From NCBI RefSeq assembly GCF_018812025.1, contig NC_063053.1:14860623-14924622 (forward strand): 64,000 bases of DNA. Reading direction: 5' to 3'. The notes under the pieces are model-generated. The model was not told where the DNA came from. It saw nothing but the letters and a program-made list of their open reading frames with translations, and made no database searches. Shown here piece after piece: positions 10,831 through 24,774 of the stretch. Numbering within the stretch: position 1 is the first letter of the stretch; each line of letters opens with the position of its first letter. This DNA comes from Megalobrama amblycephala (lineage: Eukaryota; Chordata; Actinopteri; Cypriniformes; Xenocyprididae). The position numbers and the translations under genes were made by a program.

Positions 10831-13800
10831 ATTTTAATATAATCCTTTTAAATGGCACCAACACTGCTGAATAGAAGCAAGTAAATGGGTCATGAACAAC
10901 AAAGCTGATTTGACACACGTCAGTAGTCATTACAAATGTTGACATGTCATTTAGGTTCACTTTGAGTTATTTGTGTACACACATTAGTTTAATTTGCTTC
11001 GACACTACAGCACTTTGAATACGACATGAAGCAGTATAGAAACTGAGAAAAGAATAGAATAGAATACTGAAACGAAACACATAGAAACTGAAAAGAGCAC
11101 CCATGCCAGTCAGAACCGCAACTACAGACATTTCAACTGCAATTATGGAAAGAATATAGTTATATTTAAGCAGAAATGCATTTCCAGAGAGTTTCAAAAA
11201 GATGAAGACAAAGGCCTCAGAGTATTGATAAATTACTTAAAGCACTCTTCTCTTTTTTAGAAGGGATTTGTTTGGAAACCATTTCAGAAAGCCGCTGGCG
11301 ATGGTAGTCCCATGCCACAGTCCAGATATCAGCAGATTATTACTTGCTCCGCCGAGCTGCTTTTGTTGATATGTGGAAATTCCCAGAGGGCAAGCGCCAT
11401 AAGCTGTTGAAGTCGATTATGAGCTTGCATTGACCTCACCTTATCAATGTGGCAAGCCCTGCAGCCGTGTTTGCTTGGCTTTTGTCTCTTGTGAAAACAC
11501 TGCACCTCAATTTCTGCAAGGAACAGAAGTGAAATCTCAGGGACTTCCAAAAAGAGACACTTTGACATTTTCTAACATCTCTCCTTTCCATTTGCTCATG
11601 GACTTCAGATCTCAAAAACACATTTACTCTGATATTTTTAGCATTATATAAATGAGCAAGAGGTCAGGGAGTTTTCTTTGAGTGATGAAACTATGTGGTT
11701 GGCCATTTGGTGAAGTAGTTGTCCTTCATGAATCTCTCAGATTTTAAATTAAAAATCTAACCTGAAGAGTAACGCTTTCAAGTCAAATATTTGTCACAAA
11801 ACTGATGTTATGATGGCTGAATTCACCTTAAAATGAAGTGGAATTCCAGTGAACGCACTGGAAATAACTTTATTGAAACCATGTCCTTGATTTTATAAGT
11901 AGCTGTTTAGGCAAGTTAGACTTCAGATATGCCTGTCTAAAAACTGGCCTGAAACAGTCCTTACAGATTGCACTCTTATTCTGTTGCATATATATATATA
12001 TTATTAAATTTATTTTAAACTTGGAATAAATGACATAGAGAAATTTTTCCTTAAAAACTAAAAGAACACCTGCAAGGATGAACAATTAGCTCCTTTGGGG
12101 GGCTCGTTTTGTGAAGGAACTCGAGAGTCGTGCGAGATCCAGCCACGGGAATAATTGACTCATTTTGAACCGAGCGAATGGAACTCAATTGACCGGTAAT
12201 CTTTTCTGCTTGAACTATCTTCTTGACATTACCAATATTATTCATCTAGCAATGTCAAGAGGACAATTACCAGCATGAGTGAAACTGGGCTCTGTTATCC
12301 AAACCGCCAATGAGGACTTTTCAAAAAAAAAAAAAAATTGAACATATGCTATATGCAAATTGCAAAATCACAATCAGAGATTCTGAAAGAAAGGGGGATG
12401 TGGATAAGTGCAGAAAAATATACAGATGTAAGGCTATTTTCTGTCCAAAAAGATAATGATATAAAAGGTTTTTCTTAGCTGTTATTCATTTTTATCTGCT
12501 CAATATAAAGTGTTACCCAGGAGAATGAGCTTTTCTTTAGCTAGCCAAGTTCCTCATTATAATTCTCCATACCAGCACCGCTTGTGTCCTTGTATAGACA
12601 CAGAACACATGTCAGGAGAGGAGTGATAAAGGCCACCTCCCAGAGAACATGAGCATGAGATCCAGGGAGAGAAAATGTTCATTTCCGCATATACCCCACA
12701 GACGGTGCACAGGAAAATTTTTGCTGTTTAACAAAACATATGAATGACTCGCTGATATTTGATACGCTAGACTCAATTCTTCAAGTGTGACTCCTGTGCT
12801 TTATTCAGAGCATATTTAAGGACTTCCATGAGATCTCTCAACAAGATTTAATGCGAAAAGATTTATTCACTATATGTCTTCATATTTCAAACTACACACA
12901 AGATTGTCTGCACAAGTTCCCATGGTAACGAGAAAGGGATAATGAAGGAAAACAATTCAGATACAGCTACTGATATTTTAAATTATAGGCAAGAATAAAG
13001 AAATAGGTTTTCTTCATATGACAATTGTCATTCCCACATGGCAGTTATAAAGATGAGCTCATTTCAATCAACAGACAGTTCAGTTACATAAAGCAGTGAG
13101 GTTATTTAGGAACCGCGTTCGTAGGTGTATTAGCACTAGTTTGTAGACTGAGGTGCATTAATACAGTTCACAATTTAATTAGTGAGTCTGTCAATCAACC
13201 TAAAATAATATGGAATCAGTCAATCTAGTGCTATTTTAATGATGCTAGTTGCTAGTTGATACAATTTGTCATGTGTTATTGATACTAATTGTTAAGATTC
13301 TTTTTTTTATTTTTGTAGTGTTTTCTGTTTGCTTTTTTATTTTGTCATTTACTTCGGCGTCTAGATGGGGCACATTTCTCCGAGACGAGGAGACAAAATC
13401 CAAATGTCGTTATTTATCTTGTTAATTGGAGCGCTGGCACTCTTGTGCAGTGTCTGTAATGCTGCTTTAATTGGTTGTTGTAAAGGTCATGAAGGTGATG
13501 TTCTCCATCTGTAATGTTAGCAATGCAGCTTTTAAATCACCAGCAGTTAGTGAAGATTTGGTGTATATTACAATATACTTGCTCAAGTATTCCTCACCCT
13601 CACAATGTCCGTTTCCAAAACTTTTCTCAAAACTTCTTGTACTTATTTGTTTGAAACTGTAGAATTAAACAGTGAACTTAAAAAAACAGTCTGGTGTGAT
13701 ACAACATCTTAATTTGTGTCAACATTTGTGGGATAATGTTGATTACCTTGTAAAAATAAACTGGACTCACCCCTCATTTTCTTTGAATAATAAAAAAGCA

Positions 13801-14020
13801 AAAATTAAGGTTGTTGTGAGGCACTTACAATTGAACAAAATGGGGCAATTTTTGGAGTTGCAGTGCTTATTCACCTGTTAAAAGTCTTTTAGGCATTATA
13901 TTATCATGTCAACAAAATTGTAAGTCTGATAAAACTAAAATCATGCGTATTGTTTACGTTTGGTTGCTATACTGTTGAAACAGTATTTTAATGTTTACCA
14001 ATTACCCACATTCACTTCTG
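10831..14020. other. No gene seen
   Basis: Mostly unique sequence. Open frames below 80 codons show no family resemblance. About 13340-13470 is more balanced in composition and non-repetitive. Confidence 0.5.
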
Positions 14021-14840
14021 CAAAGCCCTGGGTATACTTAGTTTTTGTACACATACGCTAGTGTACGCACACAATCGAACGCACAGCCTTGGAATGTATA
14101 CTTAAAGGATTAGTTCACATTTAAATAAACTTTTCCTGATAAATTACTCACCCCCATGTCATCCAAGATGTTCATGTCTTTCTTTCATCAGTCGAAAAGA
14201 AGTTAAGGTTTTTGATGAAAACATTCCAGGATTATTCTTCTTATAGTGGACTTCAATGGAGCCCAAACAGTTGAAGGTCAAAATTACAGTTTCAGTGCAG
14301 CTTCAAAGGGCTTTAAACGATACCAGATGAGAAATAAGGGTCTTATCTAGCGAAACAATCGGTCATTTTCGAAAAAAATACAACTGTATATGCTTTATAA
14401 ACACAAAATATCGCCTTGCACGTACTTCCGCTTTCCACATTCTTCAAATGCTTCAAATTCGTTTAAAGCCCTTTGAAGCTGCACCACGAGTTACAACCCA
14501 TGTAAACATCTTTGTATTCTTTCACGCTAGAGTTGTACTCTAACCTCTTCGCACAATCTCTCGTCTATGTAGGCCTCCAATGTTGCATGCGTTCCTGTCT
14601 GTTCTGTTTATGCGGTTTTTCTTTGACTACCTTGTGAATCGATGCCCCAGAGCACAGTTGCCAACTTGTGGGTAAACGAATTACTGAAAAAAAAAAAAAA
14701 GTAATGCATGTGCGACCTGCGCGTAGAAGTATGTGCGGTTACGTGCGATACGTGCGCGTACTCTTCTGATGACAAAATTTGCGTCATTGTATGCTGACCC
14801 TCGTGTACGCATAAAAAATGAACTATACTTTGGGCTTTAG
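14021..14840. mobile_element. Inverted-repeat MITE with inner hairpin
   Basis: The left end caaagccctgggtatactta mirrors the right end (actatactttgggctttag), and tgtacgc-rich subterminal blocks occur at both sides. Inside, gcagcttcaaagggcttta at about 14308 pairs with the inverse at about 14464. No coding capacity. Confidence 0.6.
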
Positions 14841-14878
14841 GGACTCACTTTAACCCAGACTTGGCTTCTTTTTTTTTT

Positions 14879-15798
14879 TTAAAGGTGCCCTAGAATTAAA
14901 AATTTAATTTATCTTGGTATAGTTAAATAACAAGAGTTCAGTACATGGAAATGTACAAACACCATTGTTTCCTCCTTCTTATATAAATCTCATTTGTTTA
15001 AAAGACCTCTGGAAAACAGGCGAATCTCAAAATAAGTTACGTAACAGTCAGGGTGTACGCCCCCAATATTTGCATATGCCAGCCCATGTTCAAGCATTAG
15101 ACAAGGGCAGGATGTCTGGATGTGCACAGCTGAATCATCAGACTAGGTAAGCAAGCAAGAACAACAGCGAAAAATGGCAGATGGAGCAATAATAACTGAC
15201 ATGATCCATGATAACATGATATTTTTAGTGATATTTGTAAATTGTCTTTCTAAATGTTTCGTTAGCATGTTGCTAAAGTACTGTGGTTAAAGTTACCATC
15301 GTTTATTACTGTATTCACGGAGACAAGAGAGCCGGCGTTATTTTCATTATTAAACACTTGCAGTCTGTATAATTCATAAACACAACTTCATTCTTTATAA
15401 ATCTCTCCAACAGTGTGTAATGTTAGCTTTAGCCATGGAGCACTATCAAACTCATTCAGAATCAAATGTAAACATCCAAATAAATACCATACTTACGCGA
15501 TTAGACATGCTGCATGACGAACACTTTGTAAAAATCCATTTTGAGGGTTATATTAGCTGTGTGAACTTTGTTTATGCTGTTAAAGGCAAGCGCGAGCTCT
15601 GTGGGCGTGGAGCACGAGAATTTAAAGGGGCCGCAGCCTAAATCAGCTCATATTTAATGATGCCCCAAAATAGGCAGTTAAAAAAATTAATTAAAAAAAA
15701 TCTATGGGGTATTTTGAGCTGAAACTTCACAGACACATTCAGGGGACACCTTAGACTTATATTACATCTTCTAAAAAGATGTTCTACGGCACCTTTAA
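14879..15798 (+). mobile_element. TTAA-ended non-autonomous DNA transposon, copy 2
   Basis: The left end ttaaaggtgccctagaatt follows a T-run and the right end is cggcacctttaa, with one mismatch. It is 920 bases. Internal order matches copy 1, but one arm of the central palindrome is lost (ttacgtaacagtcagg remains). Confidence 0.85.
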
Positions 15799-17757
15799 GA
15801 AAAGGAAGAACACATCAATCAGTGCTGTGGATTGATCTTAACTTGTATTGAACTCTTTATTAATATTTCTTTAATGTATCGGGTTATAAAAGAGTTATAG
15901 AGGGGAAGGTAGAATTAGGTTGATATAGTAGCAGAAATCATTTTAGTATCTCTATACCGGTTGGTTTTTACATGGGCAAATTACAGTTTTATTTAAATAT
16001 GAAAACATCAAGAGGAACATACCATACCTGTGATATATCACAACAGATGCTCTCAGATGACACCTACGTTAAAGCTGTTAGTTTCAACATTTTCAACAAG
16101 TAAATAAACCTTACAGATATCTACATATTTGCAGTACTGTGTCCTGTAATTATAATATCAAAGCTGACAGTAGGATGTCTGGTAACCTTCATTTAACTGG
16201 GGATTTGGACATGTTTATGAGCGTTCCATCATGTTTTACATGTCATAACAAAATTAGCTGGAGATGGGTTTTTTTCTTTTTTTAATGAGGCATCTATTCA
16301 GATATGCAGTGGATGTGACGTTTATTGAAAAAGCTGAATGTTTGCAATGTGCACTGCAATCAGATTCCTTCACAGAGATAAACAAGTACCCAGAAAGGAA
16401 AAGCGATTTTAAATCCGTTGTTTACTTTGTTAAAGGTGCAAGGTCTGAGAGGAAGAAAAAAAGCAATCACACCTCCATCAGACAGAGCTGTGACGGTTGC
16501 TATCTTGCCATGGAACTTTTTTTTTAAAGACTTATGTTGTGATGTATTAATTCGCAGCCACAACAAGCTCAGCGTTGAGCTCTGAACATATGAGCACTGA
16601 TTTCCTTTTTTTTCTTTTAATCTATCAATGTCACAGGGCGGTCTGTGGGATTATGGGTAACTGGGTCTCCACACGGCCTCCTGGTGCTTATCTCTGCTCC
16701 ACTTAAGTCGAGCTGACTCCCCGGCTCTGTGTCGGGTTCAAACAGACACAGACACAGGCATCCCCCAAATCCCAGCCGATGAAAAGAGAACGAGGAAGGC
16801 ACTCAGCCAGTTGATTGTCAGTGCCATTATGTCTTCCCAGCATCCTCTGAGGACTCCACTCTTGAAATTCACTCTATTAAAAAGAACCTTTCCGCCCTCC
16901 ATTTTCTTCCTTTTGATATGTCACACTCTGATTTAATACATGTGACGGTATTCAAAAAGGGAAATCAAATTTTCTATACTGGTGTTTTGGATGGCAACGT
17001 TATGTGGAGAGAAAGCATCTACTCTGTGTACAGTTGTTTGAACTGGGCTAAATGGTTTTAAAAGCAGATCATCATCAGGGTGGGAATAATTCAAATGAAC
17101 ATGCATCACACACGGCTAAGAAAAGGGGACAGACAGGCCGCCGCCACCGCCGCCGCTAGATCGCCCGCTCTTCCACTGCTATTTCTGTGTGCATCACATC
17201 ACATTCCAATTAAAATTAATTACATGCCCAAAAGTGAATCTTTAGGGAAAGGAGCCAGTAACGGGAAAATGGAATCAATTTCACATGTCCTTTCTTGAGC
17301 TGTGGAACTCCAGCGGCTACAAAGTGAAAGGAACTTTCCTTTGTGCAGCTTTGTATTGCTGACAGACTGTTACAAATTAACGTATTTTCATTCGGTTTCA
17401 TGATGTAAAAATATGGCAAAGGCAAAAGAAGAAAAAAGCAGTTCATTTGAATCTAATGTCTGCAAACACTGGAGAGCAATATGGCACAGGGGAGCAAAAA
17501 TAGAAAGGATTTAATGGACAAAAAACTATTCTGAGGTAGAAAATTAATTTCACTTTTGGGTTATAATTTGATTTGAGATTAATGGATGTTAAAGGACCGA
17601 TCTGGTATCACCTGAATCAGCAGATTCTCTTGTTTAATGTGATATATAGCCTAACATGTACTTACTACTTTGGAGGCCCGTTTGCTTCCAGTTTACTGGG
17701 CCCACAAAGACTAAATAAAAAGGGAACAGTGTAAGCCAGTTTTGGCATAACTGTGAC

Positions 17758-17792
<35 letters not shown>

Positions 17793-18637
17793 CTGTTATG
17801 TTTTTAGTACTCAGCCCATGTTTTATGTATTTGTTCAGTTAATTTTAAAACTTGTTTGCTGTTTTAGAGTAATATATATAGTTATTTTCAATATTTTTGC
17901 CTTTTTGAATTAAAATTCTTAGGGGGTTGGTATAAAAATAAGTACTTTTTATCAAGAAAATTTAAACTGGTATCCATGTTTTCTATAGTGTTACAACTGA
18001 CGTTGATAGGTTGTAACAATAGCGCTCTTTGTCCATGGCATTGTGGATTTCAAACCAACTGACACCAGAAGCAAGAAACAATCGGCTGTGTCCGTTCTTA
18101 CATTAAAAATAAGGTGGATATAGTGGATATAAACTGTTGTGTTTTTCCTAATAATGAAAATAAATTAAACCTTTCCTTTAAGTTTGATTCCTCTCAAATC
18201 TCTATTCCAGATGTCGTCTCCTTCTGCAGGTTTAATGGGTTCTGACAGCAGCGCTGCAGGTGAGGCTTACTGAAATGAGAGAGTTAGGGAGTGAAGTTAA
18301 TCAAATGTGCTGTGGAGGTCATATGGTTGAGAGGTTAATGAAGTGAACCCCAGCGGAATAATGAACAGTTTACATACAGCCTCGAGAAGTCCACTCCCAC
18401 TTTTACTACCAGCAGGTTTTTTTTTTTGTCTCTAATTTTGTCAAGACGACTTCAGTGCTATGAGCGTTTCATGCAATTTGATAGTGACAATGACATTTTT
18501 GGTCCTTGGACTGTTATCAATCAATTATTACTTAGCTCAATTTAGCAGACAGAGAAGGAAGACAGCCGTACTGCACTGTGGGAAAACCTGTGCTACATGA
18601 AGATGGTCCTGCAGTCCTGTTTATGAAACAGATTCCA
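15799..18637. other. No gene seen; CA microsatellite
   Basis: A (CA)n run lies at 17759-17788. The rest is unique sequence without supported exons. Open frames such as 16264-16527 have no recognisable product. Confidence 0.5.
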
Positions 18638-20750
18638 GGTGGGTGGGCAGGTTGGTAGGTAGGTTGGGTAGGCGGGTAGAGGTGGGTGGGTAGGAAGGTG
18701 GGCTTTGGCAGGTGGGTGGGTAGGTAGGGTTAGGCAGGTGGGTAGGTAGGTAGGTTGGGCGGGTAGGCTGGTGAGTAGGTAGGTTGGGTAGGTGGGTGGG
18801 CAGGTTGATAGGTTGTGTAGGTGGGTGGGTGGGGTTTGGGGAGGTAGGTTGGGGAGGTGGGTAGGTAGGTTAGGTAGGTAAGTTGTTTGGTTGGGTAGGT
18901 GGGTAGGTAGGTTGGGTGGGTGAGTGGGTGGGAGGTTGGGTAAGGTTAGGTAGGTTGTGTAGGTGTGTGGGTGGGGTTTGGGGAGGTAGGTTGGGGAGGT
19001 GGGTAGGTAGGTTAGGTAGGTAGGTTGGTTGGTTGGTTGGGTGGGTGGGTGGTTGGTTGGTTGGTTGGGTAGGTGGGTAGGTGGGTGGGGGTTGGGGAGG
19101 TGGGTAGGTAGGTTAGGTAGGTAGGTAGGTAGGTTGGTTGGTTGGTTGGGTGGGTGGTTGGTTGGGTAGGTGGGTAGGTTGGGTAGGTTGGGAAGGTGGG
19201 AAGGTGTGTAGGTTGGGAAGGTGTGTAGGTTGGGGAGGTTGGGTAGGTGGGTGAGTCGGTGGTTAGGTAGGTTGGGTAGGTAGGTAGGTTGGGTAGGTGG
19301 GTGGGTGGGTGGGTGGGTAGTTAGGTTGGGTAGGTAGGTAGGTCGGTTGGGTGGGTGGGTGGGTGGGTAGGTAGGGTGGGTGGGTAGGTTGGGTAGGTAG
19401 GTAGGGTAGGTGGGTGGGTTGGGTAGGTAGGGTGGGAGGGTAGGTTGGGTAGGTAGGGTGGGTGGGTAGGTAGTGTGGGTGGGTGGGAGTGTAGGTTGGG
19501 TAGGTGGGAGGGTAGGTTGGGTAGGTAGGTAGGGTGGGTGGTTGGGTAGGTAGGGTGGGTGGTTGGGTAGGTTGGGTAGGTAGGGAGGGTAGGTTGGATA
19601 GGTAGGGTGGGTGGGTAGGTTGGGTAGGTAGGGTGGGTGGGTGGGAGGGTAGGTAGGTTGGATAGGTAGGTTGGGTAGGTTGGGTAGGTAGGGTGGGTGG
19701 GAGGGTAGGTTGGGTAGGTAGGGTGGGTGGGAGGGTAGGTTGGATAGGTAGGTTGGGTGGGTGTGTGGGTAGGTTGGTTGGGTAGGTAGGGTAGGTAGGT
19801 TGGGTAGGTGGGAAGGTGTGTAGGTTGGGTAGGTGGGTGGGAGGTTGGGTAGGTGGGTGAGTTGGTGGTTAGGTAGGTTGGGTAGATGGGTGGGTGGGTA
19901 GGTAGGTTGGGTAGGTAGGTTGGGTAGGTGGGTGGGTAGTTAGGTTGGGTAGGTAGGTTGGGTAGGTAGGTAGGGTGGGTGGGTGGGTAGGTTGGGTAGG
20001 TAGGTAGGGTAGGTGGGTGGGTTGGGTAGGTAGGGTGGGTGGGTGGGAGGGTAGGTTGGGTAGGTAGGGTGGGTGGGAGGGTAGGTAGGTTGGATAGGTA
20101 GGTAGGGTGGGTGGGTAGGTGGGAGGGTAGGTTGGGTAGGTAGGTAGGGTGGGTGGGAGGGTATGTTGGGTAGGTGGGAGGGTAGGTTGGGTAGGTAGGT
20201 TGGATAGGTAGGTAGGGTGGGTGGTTGGGTAGGTAGGGTGGGTGGGAGGGTAGGTTGGGTAGGTAGGGTGGGTGGGAGGGTAGGTTGGGTAGGTAGGGTG
20301 GGTGGGAGGGTAGGTTGGATAGGTAGGGTGGGTGGGTGGGTGGGTAGGTTGGGTAGGTAGGGTGGGTGGGAGGGTAGGTTGGATAGGTAGGGTGGGTGGG
20401 TGGGTAGGTTGGGTAGGTAGGGTGGGTGGGAGGGTAGGTTGGGTAGGTAGATTGGATAGGTAGGTTGGGTAGGTAGGGTGGGTGGGAGGGTAGGTTGGAT
20501 AGGTAGGTTGGGTGGGTGGGTGTGTGGGTAGGTTGGGTAGGTAGGGTAGGTAGGTTGGGTAGGTAGGTTGGGTAGGTAGGGTAGGTAGGGTGGGTGGTTG
20601 GGTAGGGTGGGTAGGTAGGTAGGTATGGTGGGTTGGTTTGTAGGTTGGGTTGGGTAGGTAGGTTGGGTAGGCAGGTGGGTGGTTAGGTTGGTACATAGGT
20701 GGGTGGATGGGTAGGCAGGTTGGGTAGGTGGGTGGATAGGTAGGTAGGTA
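18638..20750. repeat. 2.1-kb G-rich minisatellite of GGTA/GGGT/GGTT units
   Basis: The plus strand is almost free of C and is built of tetranucleotide-like units (ggta, ggtt, gggt, ggga) combined into a higher-order unit around gggtaggtagggtgggtggg. Runs such as gggtgggtgggtgggtggg near 19300 and 19345 meet the pattern for G-quadruplexes. The minus strand stays open for 308 and 281 codons in two frames because CCTA/CCCA units cannot form stops. The Pro-Thr-Tyr-Leu products are artefacts of the repeat. Confidence 0.95.
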
Positions 20751-20780
20751 CAGTAGGAAGGAAGGAAAGAAGGAAGGAAC
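20751..20780. repeat. GGAA-rich microsatellite at minisatellite edge
   Basis: aggaaggaaggaaagaagga directly follows the G-rich array, so the purine strand bias continues to about 20780. Confidence 0.8.
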
Positions 20781-22059
20781 ATCACCGCTGATCACATGTC
20801 ACCTAATGTATGGTTATGAGTACATCAGAGGACCACACCTCCCCCTCTTAGTTTGGGGCACCAGTCAAGGACTTTTAACCTGGCAGTATGAGAACACTCC
20901 CAACAGGGGGCTGTTCAATCATTTAGAATGAATGTAAACTGGAGGGAGTTGGTCAGCTGATTTATCAGAAAGACTGGTGAGATTTTGTTAACTTGTAGAA
21001 CCTCTTCTGTGTTATCAACACAAGGAAGACACAGATGTAACAAAATATATTTTATTAACAAAAAGATAAACAATAATAACTAGCACAACTAGTAAATGAA
21101 TACCATGAATGATAAAGGAATAAAGTGCATAAGAAGCATAAAATACAAGTGATTAAGCTGGGTGTGTGATAGAGTTACATTATCTTATGGAAAGATAAAC
21201 TGTTGTTTCTCTGAAACTAATAAGGTGAAGAACCTTATTATGCATCAAACAAATAAAGAAAGATTATTATTAACTAGCATCAGCTATATTACATCTCATA
21301 TGTAAATTAGAAAATAATATACTGTTAATATACAACAATGCCAAGGTTTCTGGAAAGAGGTTTGGTTAAGTGATATTTACGTTCCACGTGGTCAAGTGAG
21401 CAGTCCGATGGCAGTGATATCTTCCACTGGATGTGCTGGGTGAAAATGCAGTGGGGAAAGTAGCCAGAATCCATTTCAACAGCCTTGAACGTGAAGCTCT
21501 GTGGGATGCTGATCTCCTAAAGCACCAAAGGGTCCTAAAATCTGGAACATGCAGATGAGGCTCTGAAGTAGGTGCAGAAGGACCTTAACAATGTGGAACA
21601 TGCAGATGAAGGAACCTTGAAATGAATATTTGCTCTCCTGAGCTTAACCTTGTTGCAAATGTATGTTTGTCTTCTGCCTTTCTGGGCCAGACACTCAGAA
21701 CTTGGTCAATCCGCTTTTGTTTCTCTGACACAAAGACTCAGGACTTGCTGTAGTCATTACTGTCTTGCTGGACGAAAACATAGTGTTTGCTAATGTCTCT
21801 TTGCTCACGACACGAGGCTCAGAATGTGGTCGTATCTGTTGCTGCCTCACAAGCTGTAGACAGAACGGTGTGGTGTATCTGTGACAGTCTCACCCTTTCC
21901 CCTGTGGAAATCATTTGCATAAAGCACACAGAAGTACTTAAAGTGTCTAAATTCTTACCAATGTGCTTCTCACTTTCCAAACCACCACCAAAATACCTTT
22001 GGCAATATTCTAAACAAAGAGAGTCCAAAAAAGATGCAAAAAAAAAAAATGGAATTGTC
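20781..22059. other. No gene seen; possible decayed LTR or unique sequence
   Basis: A minus-strand AATAAA near 21051-21056 and the overall texture resemble an LTR, but I could not find TG...CA ends with a 5-bp duplication. The frames at 21787-22143 and 21819-22061 have no recognisable product. Confidence 0.35.
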
Positions 22060-24467
22060 ATGCATTCAGAAAGAAAGAGTCATTTTAGAATGTGTAAAAT
22101 GATTGAAAGAAAGACAATTATAGAAAACAGGAGAAATTTATAGAACAAAAGAAAAGAAATGATAGAATTAAAGTATGAATGAATGAATGAATGAATTGAA
22201 TGAAAGAGACATTTTAGAAAGACAATTATAGAAAAAGTATTTATAGAACAAAAGGAAAGAAATTATAGAATTAATTTAAGTATGGAACGAATGAATTGTA
22301 ACAACTGAGACAAATCAGACACAATTATTTGTCATATTGAACAAATAATCTTTAAACTCACTCTGTCATCATCCCCTGAGAAGACCAGTCTGGGCAAGGG
22401 CCTCTTGGACACAATCAGATAAGACTTTTATGATCCGAAAATATGCAGCTATGCAGAACTACAGGCATCCAAAAGTCATTTTGAGTCAGGCCCATAGAAA
22501 AGGCACACAAAGCCTGAAAACAGACCTTCCTGCCTTAATTTATAGACAGACTGTTCTATAAATTAACATGCATATCCACAGGAAATGGTATCCATTATTA
22601 GTTTGTTGTATTGTACTCAGTATTGTATTCACATGTTTTATGATACATGTACTGTAACTTCAATTATGCCATGTTTAGTGTCTATGGGTTCGTATCGAGA
22701 AGATTTAAATGCTTGTGTATACAACATGTCGATACCTGTGCAACACAACAGTATTACAAGAATCTTAGTAGATTCTAATAGTTCTTCTTCAACAACTCAG
22801 CCAGTTTAATCATGCTCGTTGTAAAAGCCCCAACAGGAGGAATGCTGTTGCCTGGAAATTCAACCTTATCATTGATCAGGTCAACCCTAAGAGGTGTGAC
22901 TTTGACCAGAGGTTAAAAGCCAGTGCACAATGCCCCTCCCTCTCTCTCTTGCTTCTTGGATGGACTCAAGGAATCTCCGGTTGTGTGGCCTCAGCAGGTC
23001 ACGGCCTGTAGCCCGAGGCCTGCAACCCAGCCATGTGCTCATATATGAGAGAGAGAAAGAACTCTTCCTCCACTAAGAGTCAAATTAACAGCTTAAGTTG
23101 TTTCATATTTCTTCATCCAATGCAGAAGATATTGATTACAACTTCAGACCGAATCATCAAGGATTTCTCCTCAGCCTGCAAATACGATGCTCCTCAACCT
23201 AAAGGCATTTTGCAAGTATCGTACATTTGAACACTAAACAGCGATTTAGTACTAATTTGTGAACCACCTTTGTTAGCAAAGGTGCTTCATTACTGAGAAA
23301 ACTGATGGTCTTTTCCAGATTGTTTTTGACTTTTTCCCATAGCTCAATTTCCTGTCCCACTTCCGGTTCAACTCTATCATTGCTCATTTTTACCTATGTA
23401 TGTGTGTGACCTGCGTGTATGTTATGTGTTTGTAAGTTTAGATATGTGTTCATGATTTAATTAATAAAACTTGTGCACAATACATATTTGGTTCTGACTC
23501 TCTGTCTGCAATAGATTGCCTCAAATGATCAGATCTTATTACCTGCTCTGTAAATGCGTATTACAAAGCACTGTAAATGCTAAGAAATAATTATTTTTCT
23601 GTGGCCATGAAAAATATCATTCTCTTAGAATTAATTAATAATCAATACTGAGTGTTCACAGGATGAACTGATTTATTGATTGTAATTTTAAGGTAGCTAC
23701 GTCAAGTTAATCTGATTAACTGATTCAAATATTCACAATTGACCATAATTAATAATCATAATGAGTTATGGATAATTATTAATATTCCCTCTTTGAGTTA
23801 ATTCGCTACATGAATGAAGATTAAAAGAAAGAAACAAAAAAAGAAAGACATTTTAGAAAAACAATGATAGAAAACAGAATTTATAGAACAAAAGAAATGA
23901 TAGAATTAATTTAAGTATGGAATCAATGTATGACGATTAAAAAATTATAGAAAAAGAATTTATAGAACAAAAGAAGGAATAAATAAATCAAATGAATGAA
24001 TGAATGAATGGAGATTTAAAAGAAGGAAGAAATACATTTTAGAAAACAGACAATTATAGACAATTAAAGAAAACAGATATAATCTATAGAACAAAAGAAA
24101 AGAAATTATAGAATTAAAGTATGGAATGAATGAATATTGAAAGAAAGAAAGAAAGAAAGAAAGATACATTTTAGAAAGACAATTATAGAAAACAAAAAAT
24201 TTATAGAACAAAAGAAATGATAGAATTAATTTAAGTATGGAATGAATGATTGAAGATTAAAAAATTATAGAAAACAAAGAATTTATAGAACAAAAGAAGG
24301 AATAAATAAATCAAATGAATGAATGAATGAATGAATGGAGATTTAAAAGAAGGAAGAAATACATTTTAGAAAATAGACAATTATAGACAATTAAAGAAAA
24401 CAGATATAATCTATAGAACAAAAGAAAAGAAATTATAGAATTTAAGTATTGAATGAATGAATATTGA

Positions 24468-24511
<44 letters not shown>

Positions 24512-24727
24512 AACATTTTAGAAAGACAATTATAGAAAACAAAGAATTTATAGAACAAAAGAAATGATAGAATTAATTTAAGAATGGAATAAATAAATCA
24601 GATGAATGAATGGAGATTTAAAAGAAGGAAGAACTACATTTTAGAAAGACAATTAAAGAAAACAGATATAATCTATAGAACAAAAGAAAAGAAATTATAG
24701 AATTAAAGTATGGAATGAATGAATATT

Positions 24728-24774
<47 letters not shown>

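Noticed and set aside
19869..20795. 308- and 281-codon minus-strand frames rich in Pro, Thr, Tyr and Leu
   Set aside because: They are open only because the CCTA/CCCA tandem units cannot make stop codons on that strand; two overlapping frames are open at once, with no promoter, splice sites or non-repeat domain.
20781..22059. Minus-strand LTR
   Set aside because: A polyadenylation hexamer is present but no pair of TG/CA ends with matching 5-bp flanks was found.
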